A stretch of 64,000 nucleotides of DNA from Diadema setosum (GCF_964275005.1 NC_092705.1:6064641-6128640); one strand, 5' to 3'; counted from the first letter of the stretch, positions 49,901-62,645 are shown. Program-made: numbers and translations. The notes: generated by a model from the letters alone, not told the origin.

Positions 49901-50936
49901 ATATGACTTTACCTGAATATGTTGTGTCGCCTTTGAGTCGTTCTGTGTCACAGAACTCCTGCAGCAAGAATAAAAAAGAGCAAGGAGAATGAGTGTTATA
50001 GAATAACAGCGTTTCCCCTAAATTATTCCCTTGCTTTTATTTTTATTTACATATCAATGAATTCCCTTTTTATGTCTACAAATCATAAATCAAGAAATTG
50101 TAATCACTAAAAATCATCCCGTTAGATGAATTAACTATCAGCATGGTTAAACGCTCCATGTCATGATGTAGCCATTGTGTTTTACAGTTAATGACTCACC
50201 CAATCCCGTACGAACAAGCAAGGATAACTGTGTGGCGTGCGAGTTTGGGGAGAGAGCGGGTCTTCCTTGCTCTCTGTTGGCGACCTGAATAAAGATGCAG
50301 AAACATACAAAATATTTCAAAAGACAAAATATAAGAAAGAGGAATTGGAAAGGCACAGTAATAATCATGCAGAACGTCTCACAGGTAGTGTGAAATCGAG
50401 GTTGTTCGATTTTGATGCGAAATCTCTGAATGCCATACCATTTGGAAGATATATGATAAGAGGGAACACAAAAACTGTGGTATTACATTTCGCATAATAC
50501 CACTTGGTATCATTATGTATGGTATACACTAACATGATGAATTCATTCTTGGTTCCATTCCAGATTAAGCTTAATTATTAAAATGTATTTATTCTTAAGG
50601 ATGATTTTTGTCTTTTCCTTTTTTGTGCTACTTTACCTCTATAATACACCTGTCAAATATTGCATGACTGGAGGTATGCGTATACAAGAAAAGTAAACAA
50701 GTACATACAGAGCATAATTTTTGCGCACCCCCAAGACACACAATATAACTATAGGCCGAATTACAAAATTGATTCTATCTCAATAATGATGTATGAAATT
50801 CAGACAAAAAGTTGTCGACTTGTCACTTACCACTTTTCGGTGTGCAACATGCCAAAAATGACACGATGCGATCAATTTTGGTCAAATTATTGCCCATTTT
50901 GATCGATCAGATGAATCTATCAAGTGATTCGGTCAT

Positions 50937-50948
50937 CTGCTATATAAG
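50937..50948 (-). promoter_or_regulatory. TATA box of copy B
   Basis: CTTATATAGCAG on the minus strand at the same distance from the ATG as in copy A. The core promoter of the damaged copy is preserved. Confidence 0.5.
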
Positions 50949-53204
50949 AAAGTAATGTTTGGCGCCGGTTCGCAGGCCCCTGGAAACAGGGACAGGGTAT
51001 TGTTGCGTCATCCGCAGTGCGCGCAAACTTCAAGTTGACGCAATCAAAGAATAAACATGTTTAGTTTTTTTCTGCAAAGATCTTTTGTTTTCTGTCTTTC
51101 ACATAGAATTTATTTTAGAACATTATGAATTTAAATAAAATGGCTTTCAAGGGAAATTTACTCAAATGAACATTAATTTTCACGAACAAAACCAAATATC
51201 AAACCCACAGACACATCGTAGTGACCAATCATTACCGTTGATTCCATAACGTTACCAGTCACGCACCGCTTGATACGTGCTACCATTGGACCTCTGTTTA
51301 TGACGTAATGACCTCACTGTTTTCTCACTCGTGATTGGTTCCGCGCGTGGCTGTCTTTACTTTCCGCACAGATGGTCTACCAAATAGGAGGAATATCATT
51401 TTATTATTTTGTCATTATAAAGTCCTTCTTATTCAAAATGATGTAAGTGAGATGTTTCTTCAAAATTCTTATTTTTTCTTTACGCTTGATCTCCGACAAA
51501 ATCATAAACTTTGACCCGTCTCATTTCTTGAAAGCATATTGGTATTGGAAGAGAGTGACTACTAATAACATGTTATTCTGTGGACGTGTCAGCAAAGAAA
51601 AAGACGAAGAAGAAAAGAAGGAGGAGGAGAAGAAGAAGAAGAAGGAGGAGAAGAAGGAAGAGGAGGAGGAGGAGAAGGAGGAGGACAAGAGAAGCAAGAC
51701 TGCTATAGTTATCCAAGAATTTAAATCAGAGAGCTTATGAAAAGTCTAGAAGCTCCCAAATATTGCTTTGAAACGAAGCAACGCTATTAATGTTGGTTTA
51801 CATCGTACCCATGCCACGCCCCAAGTTTACATGTCTATCTTTTATTTCTTAAACGTCGTCTTATGTACAATGTATGTTATGCATGTTTCGAGAGCACCCA
51901 AGACGCAGCACGGCGTCTGAAAGACAGCTTGCATTGCTGCAATGTTTTTAATTATTGTAATTGAAATGTAACTTTTACCCTTTATGTAACTATATGAGTT
52001 AAAGGAACATTGTGCGTTTCCCCTCCCATACTGATGCAACTTTAAAATGCTTACAATATTAATTGTTTGTTTGTTTGTTGGTTGGTTGTTGGTTTTTTTT
52101 TTTGGGGGGGGGGGGAGATTAACAGTGAAAGGGCGCAACGCCATATTGAGCATTGCAGCATTTTGACGATTTACTTCTAATAATATCACAGACACAGGCA
52201 CAACTTTAGAAAATTAGAACTGATAATTGCAGTATGTACAGTCAACCTCACATGATACGTCAAATAATCGCCTATTATTAAAAGTCGAAGGTCTTTTCAA
52301 GTCTTCTTCTCTTTATATTCTATTGATTTTTATCCCACAAAAGTTCAATTTCTCGAAGTCGAAGCTATTTCTTCAGTCCAAATAGATTTGACTTGGGCAA
52401 GGTTGACTGTGTTTACCTGTGCATCTTTTCAATTGAATTAGTATACCACATACAGTTTAGTCGAGTTTCGTCATAGCTGACATTCATATCAGCTCAAGCG
52501 TTTCTTTGATGTGATAATAGTTTCATGATAATAATGTTGATAAGTCACGAGGTTGTGGATGCAACTCCAAATAAAACACTTGGGAATATAAGGCTAGAAT
52601 TATTTATTTACTCATTTATTTGAACTCTCTTCACAGAAGGAATAATAATCATTAATATATTATACGCCGCCATTTTGCTTGTGAGATATGATTTTTTTTC
52701 CTTTTATACTGATTAATCCATAAAAGGCTGAGTGATTTATTGCACTCAATCTTTCTGAAGTTGGTTTGGTTTGATTTTCCTTAATTGCAAAAGGCACAGA
52801 ATACTTGACATTGTGCTTTGGTCTCAAGATTTTTTTTTCTTTTTTTTTTTTCTTGATTATAGATAGTATACCAGTGCAGGTTTTCCTAGGTCGACAATTA
52901 GGTCATACAATCTTTTTTTTTTTTTTTGGTTTGTTTGTTTTTGTATTCTTTTCTGGAACAGTCATTCTCCTATGCATCTTATTCACTGGTTGAAGGTCAG
53001 GTCATACTTCAAACTTACAGTATAATATCAGCGTAGCTGTTGGAGTTAAAACCCTCAGTGCTTCCAAGAAATGTCCAAGATTACATCAACTTGATTTCTA
53101 TTTCTGCGCATGCTCATGTTAGTTGAGGAAAGCAAAACTTGTTGTCAATGTTTTCTGGTTCTGGAATCCTTTTCACCATTGTCCAATGAATATCACTTTT
53201 CTTA
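50949..53204. other. Spacer between copies B and C
   Basis: Non-coding. It includes the unit B purine tract (51594-51697), the CRE-like motif at 51301, a short (TTTG)n and G-run at 52065-52115, and T-runs at 52830-52930. A block of about 380 bp present upstream of A and C is missing after 'ccaagaattta' at about 51721. A minus-strand AAATAAA at about 52615 is the candidate signal for copy C. Confidence 0.6.
51594..51697. repeat. Purine-rich GAA/GGA tract, unit B
   Basis: Shorter version (about 104 bp) of the tract upstream of copies A and C. Confidence 0.9.
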
Positions 53205-56200
53205 TTAGTTGTTGTACCCTCTGCGATGATTGCGAGGGTAATGCATGTGCTCATGGCATCGTCGTATTGTCATCGGTGGGCGTGGTCTAGAGTGTGGATG
53301 TGGAGGGATGCTGTCAGGATGCCACGCCCTGTTTGGAGGTCTTCGGTTGTCCACATGGTTGGCTGGAGGACGCCGCCAGTGTTGACCGACGTTGCCCTGT
53401 ATCAACGTAAGAAAGAAGATTTGTTTTTGGTGAATGTAAATGAGATTGTCACCGTTCAAGAGACAGCAGGCTTAGGCGACCGTTTTAAACTTTATAATAA
53501 TCTTAACTTTGATGAAACATGCATTTTGTCAGCTGCATTAGGGCCATTCTCATTGATGAAATTGGTAAGCGCAAGCAGGGATAATGTATGGCAACCAAGT
53601 GCAAGTTACAATCAATGCATCACCTGGCTATTGGAACTCAGTAGATTTGGGTTGATAATCTCCCTGGCAGCGTTTTCTCTGACCTCCCGCGACAGTTGAA
53701 ATAACTGAGACATCTCGTCTGGCGGTGGATGAGGGGGTGGAGGAACCAGCCGTGATGGGGGAGGGATGAACGGCAGAAGAGGGTTGATGGGATACCCACT
53801 GATCAGCTGTCTGTTTAATGCGTGCTGCTGGTGGTTGGCCGAGATGTTTGGTCCTGAAGCGGCATCGCCTGGGAGAGGTAGAGCAGCAGGCATCATGGGG
53901 TTTGGAGGAGGTGGAACCATGAAGCAACTCCCAGCATGCACTGCGATGTTTGAAGATGATGGTGAGGGGAGGTAGGGTGGGGGAAAGTGAATCCTCTCTT
54001 TACTGATCATCTTCTGAAGAGCAACTCGCTCGAGGTTTTTGATATCCCGAAAAGTGAGAGGAGGAGGGATCGGGGGCAGAACGACTGGCACTGCCGTTGG
54101 TCGAGAGGAGATTGGGTCGTCTCCAGGGTTGTCATCACTCCCCGATTGAGAGATATTTAGTTTTTCTCTATTTTCATCAACTTCCTCATCGTAACCGTTA
54201 TCATCATCGTCAGAGTCAGAGTCTTTGGAGAGGATGATGCACTCCTCATTGCGCTGTATGATATCCAACGAGGCATCTCGCTCTGCACCTTCTGATCCCA
54301 TAATGAATGAGATCTTCACACCGTCTTCATCCTCATCGTCGCTGTCGGGTCGGGACTCTCCAGTGAAGACGCGGTCGCTGTCAGAATCGACGGAGTCTCG
54401 TGCGTCTTTGACGCCGTCGTGTGTCCCTCCCGATGCCAGTTCTTCCTCCATAGCTCTCATATCGGCGACAAACTGATCTTGGTAGGTGATGACATCTCTT
54501 CCCGGCCACGGTCCGCGGCTGGACAGGAGTTCCTTTCTCGTTTGGAGATCGACAGCATCAATCTTTATCCCATTGATATAATAGCTCTGGGGTGGACAGA
54601 GGTCTGAGTAGTCAACTGGACCTTCGCAGTCCGCCTGATGAGAGGAGCCAGTTGCGTCATCCTACATGATACGAAATTACAGGTGAACAAACTTAAGTGT
54701 GATGCCTCAGCACTAGCATCCTTTCTAGAGATAACTTAACAACATTGCCAACACTTGAGCACAATTCTGGAGAAGAACTAGCATCATTCAAAACCTAATG
54801 ATCTCAGTGAAACGTGTACTTCAAACTTGTTAAGTAAGTCGTAATAGACATGATAAACGTTGATTAAAAGAATTCTTCATTTTTCTTTCTTTCCCTCTTT
54901 TCGTCATGTATGTCTCAGCGACAAATGGCGGCAAAATATTAGTTTTCAACAGGAACATAAGAAAGTCTTGTGACTCAGAAAATTTGGCGATGTTCCGTAC
55001 TTGATTCTCTTTCTTGTCTTCGTCCTGTGTTTGAACGTGTAGCCAATTGTCCTTACTCACTTCCTAAAGACAGAAAAGTAAATCATTATCACTTTTTTCT
55101 TAAAAATCTAAAATGACATTCAAAAGTCATGTTCACCCACTGAGGACAGGGAAAGTGTGTGAGCGAAGAAGTTTATGTAGCATGCGCAACGTTCTAAAGT
55201 GGACATACAAACATACAAACTCATGTGGTTCGTTGTGCAGAACTTTGGGGACATCATGCTTTTTGGGTGACAATATTGTTTAGTAAACTGCATAACGATT
55301 GTATGCAATTTCCTATAAAGAGAGTTAACAATTTCGACATTTTATTTTTGTGAATAGGGGATAATAGCAATGACGGTAATGATGGAAACAAATGAATAGT
55401 CAGATAGTTTCATCTCAAAATGGGTCAAGCGTCATTTTTACAGTTTGAAATTAAGTTCACAATCAGATAGAGGAAAATAAAACCTTTCCAGCTGTACCCC
55501 ACTAGTCACATAACAAGGGATATTCTTTAAAGTTATGATTACAATTTTTTTTGGTCATTTTCTTTTTTTTTTTATTCGAAGGCTTAATCGCAAATATCTC
55601 AACCTCACGAGAATGCATTTAGCTCGTTTTTGCGATGAACTTCTCAGAATATGTACGAATGAATCAATAAGTACTCACTGTGAGCACGTCCTGTACAATG
55701 ATCTTCGCCTGTTCCCTGCCTTCTGACTCTTTCTGGACATCCTGTACACAAAGACGAATAGTACATCAATGTCAGAGTATAGATACTTAATTTTAGATTA
55801 AAGATGAGGAAAAGCAAGAGAAGAAAAGGGACGACTTTCATTTGTAGGGACACTATAACAACGGACTGAATATCTTTACCACGATGAAAACATTGATGTT
55901 ATTTTCTTACCTCCAGAATACCGTCGAGGAATGCCAACGCCGAGTCCTCAGCGTCTTTCTGGACCCGGGCAGCCTGGGAAAGGAAACGGTCGAATGTTCA
56001 GCGATCGTCATAAAACAAACAAATAAATAAACAAACAAAAACAACAGCAAAACATGACAGTGATTTGCAGTCAAGATGAGACAAAAAACAAAAAACAAAA
56101 ACAAAACAAACTGGATGTGAAACTTTGAACAAAAAAAAATGATAGTGAAAATGGGTTTATAGCTTGGATAATTTGTCAGACGAAAAGATAACAGTCACGC

Positions 56201-59200
56201 TTTGTAGGAAAAACAAATAAAGGAATATAATCAAACGTACACATAGTCTGAAATATCAACTTTCGCCAATGGTATACGATTAAGTAAATAAGTCTTCACT
56301 AACAATGTACACATTTTGTACAATGGTCCTTGACTGAACTTTTAGCTCTGATAACTTCCAGACGTCCTACAAGAAAGAACACTAGATACAAACGGTATTT
56401 CTACTTATTGTTTCTCCAGAGAATAAGTAGAAACTAAGTTCCCAACCGAAGTGGTTCTACAGTTTTGAAAATAGAGTCTTTTTTAAAGAGGACAAAAACT
56501 CTTACCTCAATAACTTCATGGAGAAAGCCTACCGCCAAATCTTCGGCAGCTTTGATATCTCTAGCTGCCTGCAAAGGAGACAAAATAAAATAGACCGTGT
56601 CAATGATGTTCGAAATGTACACCTTCTACATTTGTATTTGCATTTGCATTTGCCTGCAGTGAAAATTTCTTATCCTTTATTTGTGAAGTGGGTTTAGAGC
56701 AGTTTACTTTATATCATACTCTATGTTAAGCAATAAATGCATTTTGTTGGCTTTATTTCAGCCTGTGAATATATGAAAAAAGCATAGTAAAACTCTATTT
56801 CTCTCTCTCTCTGTCTCATTTATCTCTTTTGATGACATCTTAACACGCCTTTTGTCTTTCTACAAACAGAAGCTGGGAAAAGGAATAAAAGAGAATATTT
56901 ATAGAGCTCTTACTTGATACGCATTCTGCACGATAACCTTTGCCTCTTCCCTCAGCTGAAATTCCTTGCTCACGTCCTGTGAAGAATGGAGACAAATCAA
57001 ATAACTTCGTCTAAGAAAATGAGGAGATTCCGTAAACATCTGCCATAACTTACATAATTCTGTGCCATTGATTTATATCCATGTTTTGATTGAGATGTGG
57101 AAATGTAGTAGCGATTTCAAGCCAGAGATTAATAAATGAAAGATGGATTGTGATGAAGATTTCAGGAGGATCACTGGCAGCCTCCAAGATGGCACGCGAG
57201 ACAAAGAAAATGTTGAATAAGTAATACGATATATTCAAGACAGTCAGCTCCATCAAGTTCATTTGCAGCAAACAAATTAAGTCTTACCTTATACACTCCT
57301 TGCACAATGGCCTTTGACTGTGCCTTTAGATCCGATTCCTCACTCACTCCCTGAAAGATTTAATAACAGTAGCATGAAATATGATGCAGGTTCATCTAAA
57401 CTTAGTTCAGCCATTTTGCTTTCAATTTCAGATACCAAACTAAGTGCTTATAATCACACGTTGTCTCTGGATAAGACCTACATTTTCATGATTCTGTTAG
57501 AGTCTTCCCAAGTATGAGTTAATCAGTGAATTACAAAACTGACAATGTAAACGTTGCTGCTTCTCACCTTGAGCACATCGTCAAGGAAGTTCGTCGCCGA
57601 TTCTTCGGCAGCTTGGTGATCCTTTACTACCTGTGAGCGCGATGAACATAATGAGTGGAAATTGTATAATGAACCCGGTAAATGGTATACTTGAATTATA
57701 CATTTTGATTATGTCTGCTGGCCTTAAAGATGACTTATGTGCAGATTACAAGGACGAAACATTCAAGGTATTCAAGGTATGAAGCACATTCAAGACATTG
57801 CTGCTTTTTCATTGAAAAGCTAAATCTATCAGAAATTTTCGATGTAGACTCGAATTAAAAGTGAAGTGTGGTACGTCCAAAATAATTCCTTCTAACATCT
57901 GGATACCTACCTTGTATACATTCTGTACAATGGTCGAGGCCCTTTCTTCTAGTTCAGTCACTGCCCTTACCTCCTGCAAACAGAGATAAAGACATTTCAT
58001 TAACGCTTTACATGTTTGCCGGTATCCTTATTGACATTTATCAACTGAGATCTCATCATTTGTCTATTATGATTATGATATGTGATTATCATAAGATCTA
58101 CGCATTATGTATTTGAAAAGGAAATTGGTGGCTTACCTTGAACACGTTCTGGACAATGGCCTTTGATTGCAGCTTCAGATCCAACTCAGCATCCACTTTC
58201 TGAGTAACAGCAGAGGAATTAACCCGTAATTAATTCCTTTTTTATTTTAACCATACCATCAGTATATATTTCTCAGTAAATGTGATGTCAAAATTGTTTT
58301 TAGATTACACACATCAATGCACGTATATGATAACATGCAGTCACGGAACAATTTTCTTTACATATTCGGTATACCCAGTTGAACTTTCCACTGGGTATTT
58401 TTATTTAAAACGGAACATAACTAGTTAAACGTTGCTGATTCTTACCATCAGCATATCGTCAAGGAAGATTGTTGCTGATTCTTTGGCAGCTTGGTGATCC
58501 TTTACTGCCTGTGAGTACAATATTCACTGAAACAAATATCTTTACCGGATGACGTACATGCATCGTATATTAGTTTTCACATGTATTTGTTTTACTAATG
58601 ATTTATTTCACGAACAAAAACTCAATGTAAAACAGACACTCAGATCAGCTGGAACACAGGCATACTTGTCAAATAATACATGTATGCGAAGGTCCGAGGA
58701 TCATATCTTGTAGTATGGTCTGACAGAACGGCAGTCACTGAAAAAAAAACACAAAAACATGTATAATGCGTGCCTTAAATACATTCTGCACAATGGTCGT
58801 CGCCTGTGCCTTTAATTCAGTCGCTTTTGCAGCTTCCTACAAAGAGAACAAAAGGAAGAAAGTGTGATTATGACAAAGCATGTTTGAGAATATGTTAAAG
58901 AAAGGGGGTCGTCAATATATCAGTTGTGTCTGCGGGTTTGTTTTTTTTTTTTTCCTTTCCGAATGGTTGTAAATACCAGAAATGGAAACCTGCTAAAGGA
59001 AATCTGTGAAACTAAGAATTCTTGTCATCACCCCGGATCACTCAAAGTGATACGAGACTAATGTCATTATGTTGACGAAAACAAACTTATGCATTACTTT
59101 CAAACAAACACAATAAGCTATTCCTGGATACATTCTATAACTGCGATGTGGATCATCATGTGAATGATCCGCCACTTAGTTATAACTTCAGACACAGTCA

Positions 59201-59534
59201 GTACATTTGCTTTCTCGCATGAGTATAATTTTCGCGTTAAGCTACTGTAATTTCTGTTATATGACTTTACCTGAATATGTTGTGTCGCCTTTGAGTCGTT
59301 CTGTGTCACAGAACTCCTGCAGCAAGAATAAAAAAGAGCAAGGAGAATGAGAGTTATAGAACGTTTCCCCTAAATTATTCCCTTGCTTTTATTTTTATTT
59401 ACATAGCAATGAACTCCAGCAATGAACTCCCTTTTTATGTTTACAAATTATAAATCAAGAAATTGTAATCACTAAGAATCATATTTTCCCCGTTCTGCAA
59501 ATCCTCCCCGTTAGATGAATTAACTATCAGCATT

Positions 59535-59582
<48 letters not shown>

Positions 59583-60332
59583 TAAACGCTCCATGTCGTG
59601 ATGTAGCCATTGTGTTTTAAACTTAATGACTCACCAAATCCCGTACGAACAAGCAAGGATGACTGTGTGGCGTGCGAGTTTGGGGAGAGAGCGGGTCTTC
59701 CTTGCTCTCTGTTGGCGACCTGAATAAAGGTGCAGAAACATACAAAATATTTCAAAAGAAAAAATATAAGAAAGAGGAATTGGAAAGGCACAGTAATAAT
59801 CATGCAGAACGTCTCACAGGTAGTGGGAAATCGAGGTTGTTCGATTTTGATGCGAAATCTCTGAATTCCATACCATTTGTAAGATAAATAATAAGAGGGA
59901 ACACAAAAACTGTGGTATTACATTTCTCATAATACCACTTGGTATCATTATGTATGATATACACTAACATGATGAATTAATTCTTGGTTCCATTCCAGAT
60001 TAAGCTTAATTATTAAAATGTATTTATTCTTAAGGATGATTTTTGTCTTTTCCTTTTCTGTGCTACTTTTCCTCTATAATACACCTGTCAAATATTGCAT
60101 GACTCGAGGTATGCGTATACGAGAAAAGTAAACAAGTACATACAGAGCATATTTTTTTGCGCACCCCACGAAACACAATATGACTAAAGGCCGAATTACA
60201 AAATTGCTTCTATCTCAATAATGATGTATGAAATTCAGACAAAAAGTTGTCGATTTGTCACTCACCATTTTTCGCTGTACAGCATGCCAAAAATGACACC
60301 ATACGATCAATTTTGGTCAAATTATTGCCCAT
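53205..60332 (-). CDS. Copy C: lipid-anchored protein with AKAP-like helices, apparently intact
   Basis: Seventeen exons in the same layout as copy A: 60266-60332, 59635-59719, 59271-59316, 58774-58836, 58446-58508, 58137-58199, 57911-57973, 57568-57630, 57288-57350, 56914-56976, 56506-56568, 56304-56366, 55910-55972, 55679-55741, 55001-55063, 53624-54661, 53205-53396. No stop interrupts the frame. The myristoylation start is identical to A. The exon 4 donor is GC instead of GT (AAG|GCACGC, GTACGC in A and B), so exon 4 may be spliced poorly; skipping it stays in frame and removes one helix. Differences from A and B inside helix modules fall mostly between the hydrophobic core positions (for example exon 8 positions 1, 6, 21). 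Exon 14 position 8 (Val to Gly) is an exception, and exon 5 position 19 has Val to Met. Exon 2 ends TG|G, giving Trp where A and B have Gly. Confidence 0.85.
59537..59582. repeat. (TAA)n microsatellite in copy C
   Basis: About 14 AAT units in the intron between exons 2 and 3. It is absent at the same place in A and B. Confidence 0.95.
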
Positions 60333-60371
60333 TTTGATCGATCAGATGAATCTATCAAGTGATTCGGTCAT

Positions 60372-60383
60372 CTGCTATATAAG
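60372..60383 (-). promoter_or_regulatory. TATA box of copy C
   Basis: CTTATATAGCAG on the minus strand, at the same distance from the ATG at 60332 as in A and B. Confidence 0.55.
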
Positions 60384-61014
60384 AAAGTAATGTTTGGCGC
60401 CGGTTCGCATTCCCCTGGAAACAGGGACAGGGTATTGTTGCGTCACCCGGAGTGCGCGCAAACTTCAAGTTGACGCAATCAAAGAATAAACATGTTTAGT
60501 TTTTCTGTAATTGTATTTTGTTTTCTGTCTTTCACATGGAATTCATTTTAGAACATTATGAATTCAAAGAAAATGGCTTTAAAGGAAAATTGACTCGAAT
60601 GAACATTAATTATCACGAATAAAACCAAAAATCAAACCCGTAGACACATTGTAGTGACCAATCATCACCGTTGATTCATAACGTTACCAGTCACGCAACG
60701 CTTGATGCGCGCTACAAGCAGACAAAGTGGACCTCTGTTTATGACGTAATGACCGCACTGTTTTCTCACTCGTGGTTGGTTCCGCGCGTAGCTGTCTTTA
60801 CCTTCCGCGCAGATGGTCTACCAAATAGGAGGAATATCATTATATTATTTTGTCATTATAAAGTCAAGTGAAATGCTGCTTCAAAATTCTTATTTTTTCT
60901 TTACTCTTGATCTCCGACAAATCATAAACTTCGACCCTTTTCATTTCTGAAAAGCATATTAATATTGGAAGAGCGTGACTACTAATAACATGTTATTCTG
61001 GGGACTTGTCAGCA

Positions 61015-61175
61015 CAGAAGAAAAGGACGAAGAAGAAGAAGACGAAGAAGAAGAAGGAGTAGGAGGAGGAGAAGGAGGAGGAGGAGGAGGAGGAGAAGGA
61101 AGAAAAGGAAGAGAAGGAAGAGAAGGATTGAGGAGGAGGAGGTCGGAGGAGAAGAAGGAGGAGAAGAAGAGAAAC
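61015..61175. repeat. Purine-rich GAA/GGA tract, unit C
   Basis: About 160 bp of plus-strand purines, nearly identical to the unit A tract. Confidence 0.9.
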
Positions 61176-62496
61176 AAGACTGCTATAGTTATCTAAGAAT
61201 TTACCCGACAGCGCTGAGCCTTGTAAGCATGGTCAGGTGATATCTACTTTGGATATCCTTGAAAAACCAACGTTTTCTGATAGTGGTATATCGGATATGC
61301 CTGACTTTCAATCGGAGTACCCGAGTTCTTGGGTCCAGCCCTGGTGCTGAGTGTTGACATCTAGAATAGCAACCTCTTGCAGCAAGAGCAAAACAAGAAG
61401 CTGGATTCTTGTCATTACCATGAGACATTTGCCACTCCAGCAAGGGTTTCTATTGTAGCCACTGTTTATGAAATGCGACCCTGAATACTCGCGGAAGATT
61501 TTAACGATGGAAATTGAACTATTATTTCGACTCACAGACATCTCAAGATGACATGTATTGCAGAAATAGGTGTATCATACTATCACCAAATCAGAGAGCT
61601 TATGAAAAGTCTAGAAGCTCCCAACTATTGCTTTGAAACGAAGCAACGCTATTAATGTTGGTTTACATCGTACCCATGCCACGCCCCAAGTTTACATGTC
61701 TATCTTTTATTTCTTAAACGTCGTCTTATGCATGTTATGCATGTTTCGAGAGCACGGAAGACGCAACACGACGTGTGAAAGACAGCTTGCATTGTTCCAA
61801 TGTGTTTAATTATTGTAATTGAAATGTAACTTTTACCCTTTATGTAACTATATGAGTTGAAGGAACATTGAGTGTTCCCCCTTCCATACTGATGCAGCTT
61901 TAAAATGCTTAATATTCAGTGTTTGGGGGGGGGGGGGGACAGAGGTTAACAGTGAAAGGGCGCAACGCCATAATGAGCATTGCAACATTTATAGAAAACA
62001 GGAGTTAGAGAACATCAGGTAGAAGTACAAGTGAGTTGAGTGTTTACTAGTGAACAGGGTGTGAGGGCAGCTTTTTATCCTCCCCTCATTTATTATCCTT
62101 TTTTTTTTTGTAGGGGCATGGGGTGGGGTAGTGATACAGAAGTTAGATGCCAATGTTTTCTATTGTAGTCATTCTTGCTGTAGCACTTTGCAGTGTTTCA
62201 TGTTTTCACTTTCCCTTTTGCAAGAGACCACACCCTGTAAAGACAACTGTATACTCGCTGGTGGTACACTGTGTGAGGAACAAGTTGTTCATCTGCCAGT
62301 GTCTGCTACTGTACTTTTGACGATCTACTTTTGATATGTGATAAAACATCAAAAGTAGAGGAACATCTTTAGAAAATAAACTGATGGTGGTTCTTGTCAT
62401 TCATCCGGTAGAAGTATATAATGATGTGCTACACAATCTCATACGTTATAAGGGCTGTTCTTTCTATGGGATCTTCATTCGTCTGAGTAAGCCAAC

Positions 62497-62645
62497 TGAT
62501 TTTATTTATTTATGTATGTATCTATTTGTTTGTTTATTAATTCATTTATTTGTTTATTTATTTATTTATTCATTCATTCATTCATCCATTCATTCATTCG
62601 TTCATTCATTCATTCATTCATACATTCATTCATTTATTCATCAAT
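62497..62645. repeat. (TTTA)n and (TTCA)n microsatellite in unit D
   Basis: TTTATTTA units are followed by many CATTCATT units. It is not present at the same position in A, B or C. The ORFs read through it are artefacts. Confidence 0.9.

Larger units (their letters stand above)
41813..50897 (-). pseudogene. Copy B: damaged paralogue of the AKAP-like repeat gene
   Basis: The exons match copy A: 50831-50897, 50200-50284, 49913-49958, 49423-49485, 49098-49160, 48789-48851, 48566-48628, 48210-48272, 47929-47991, 47581-47643, [exon 11 remnant 47193-47234], 46992-47054, 44545-44607, 44313-44375, 43651-43713, 42276-43310, 41813-42004. Exon 11 has lost its donor (5 bp) and a further 20 bp, so it is probably skipped, which keeps the frame. 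Exon 16 has an in-frame TGA at 43163-43161 (codon 50 of the exon; Gly in A and C). If exon 11 is skipped the product would keep the acylation site and ten helices but lose the acidic, proline-rich and His-rich parts. The stop lies far upstream of the last junction, so nonsense-mediated decay would be expected. A 2.07-kb transposon sits in intron 12. Other exons and splice sites are intact, so loss of function is recent or partial. Confidence 0.75.
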
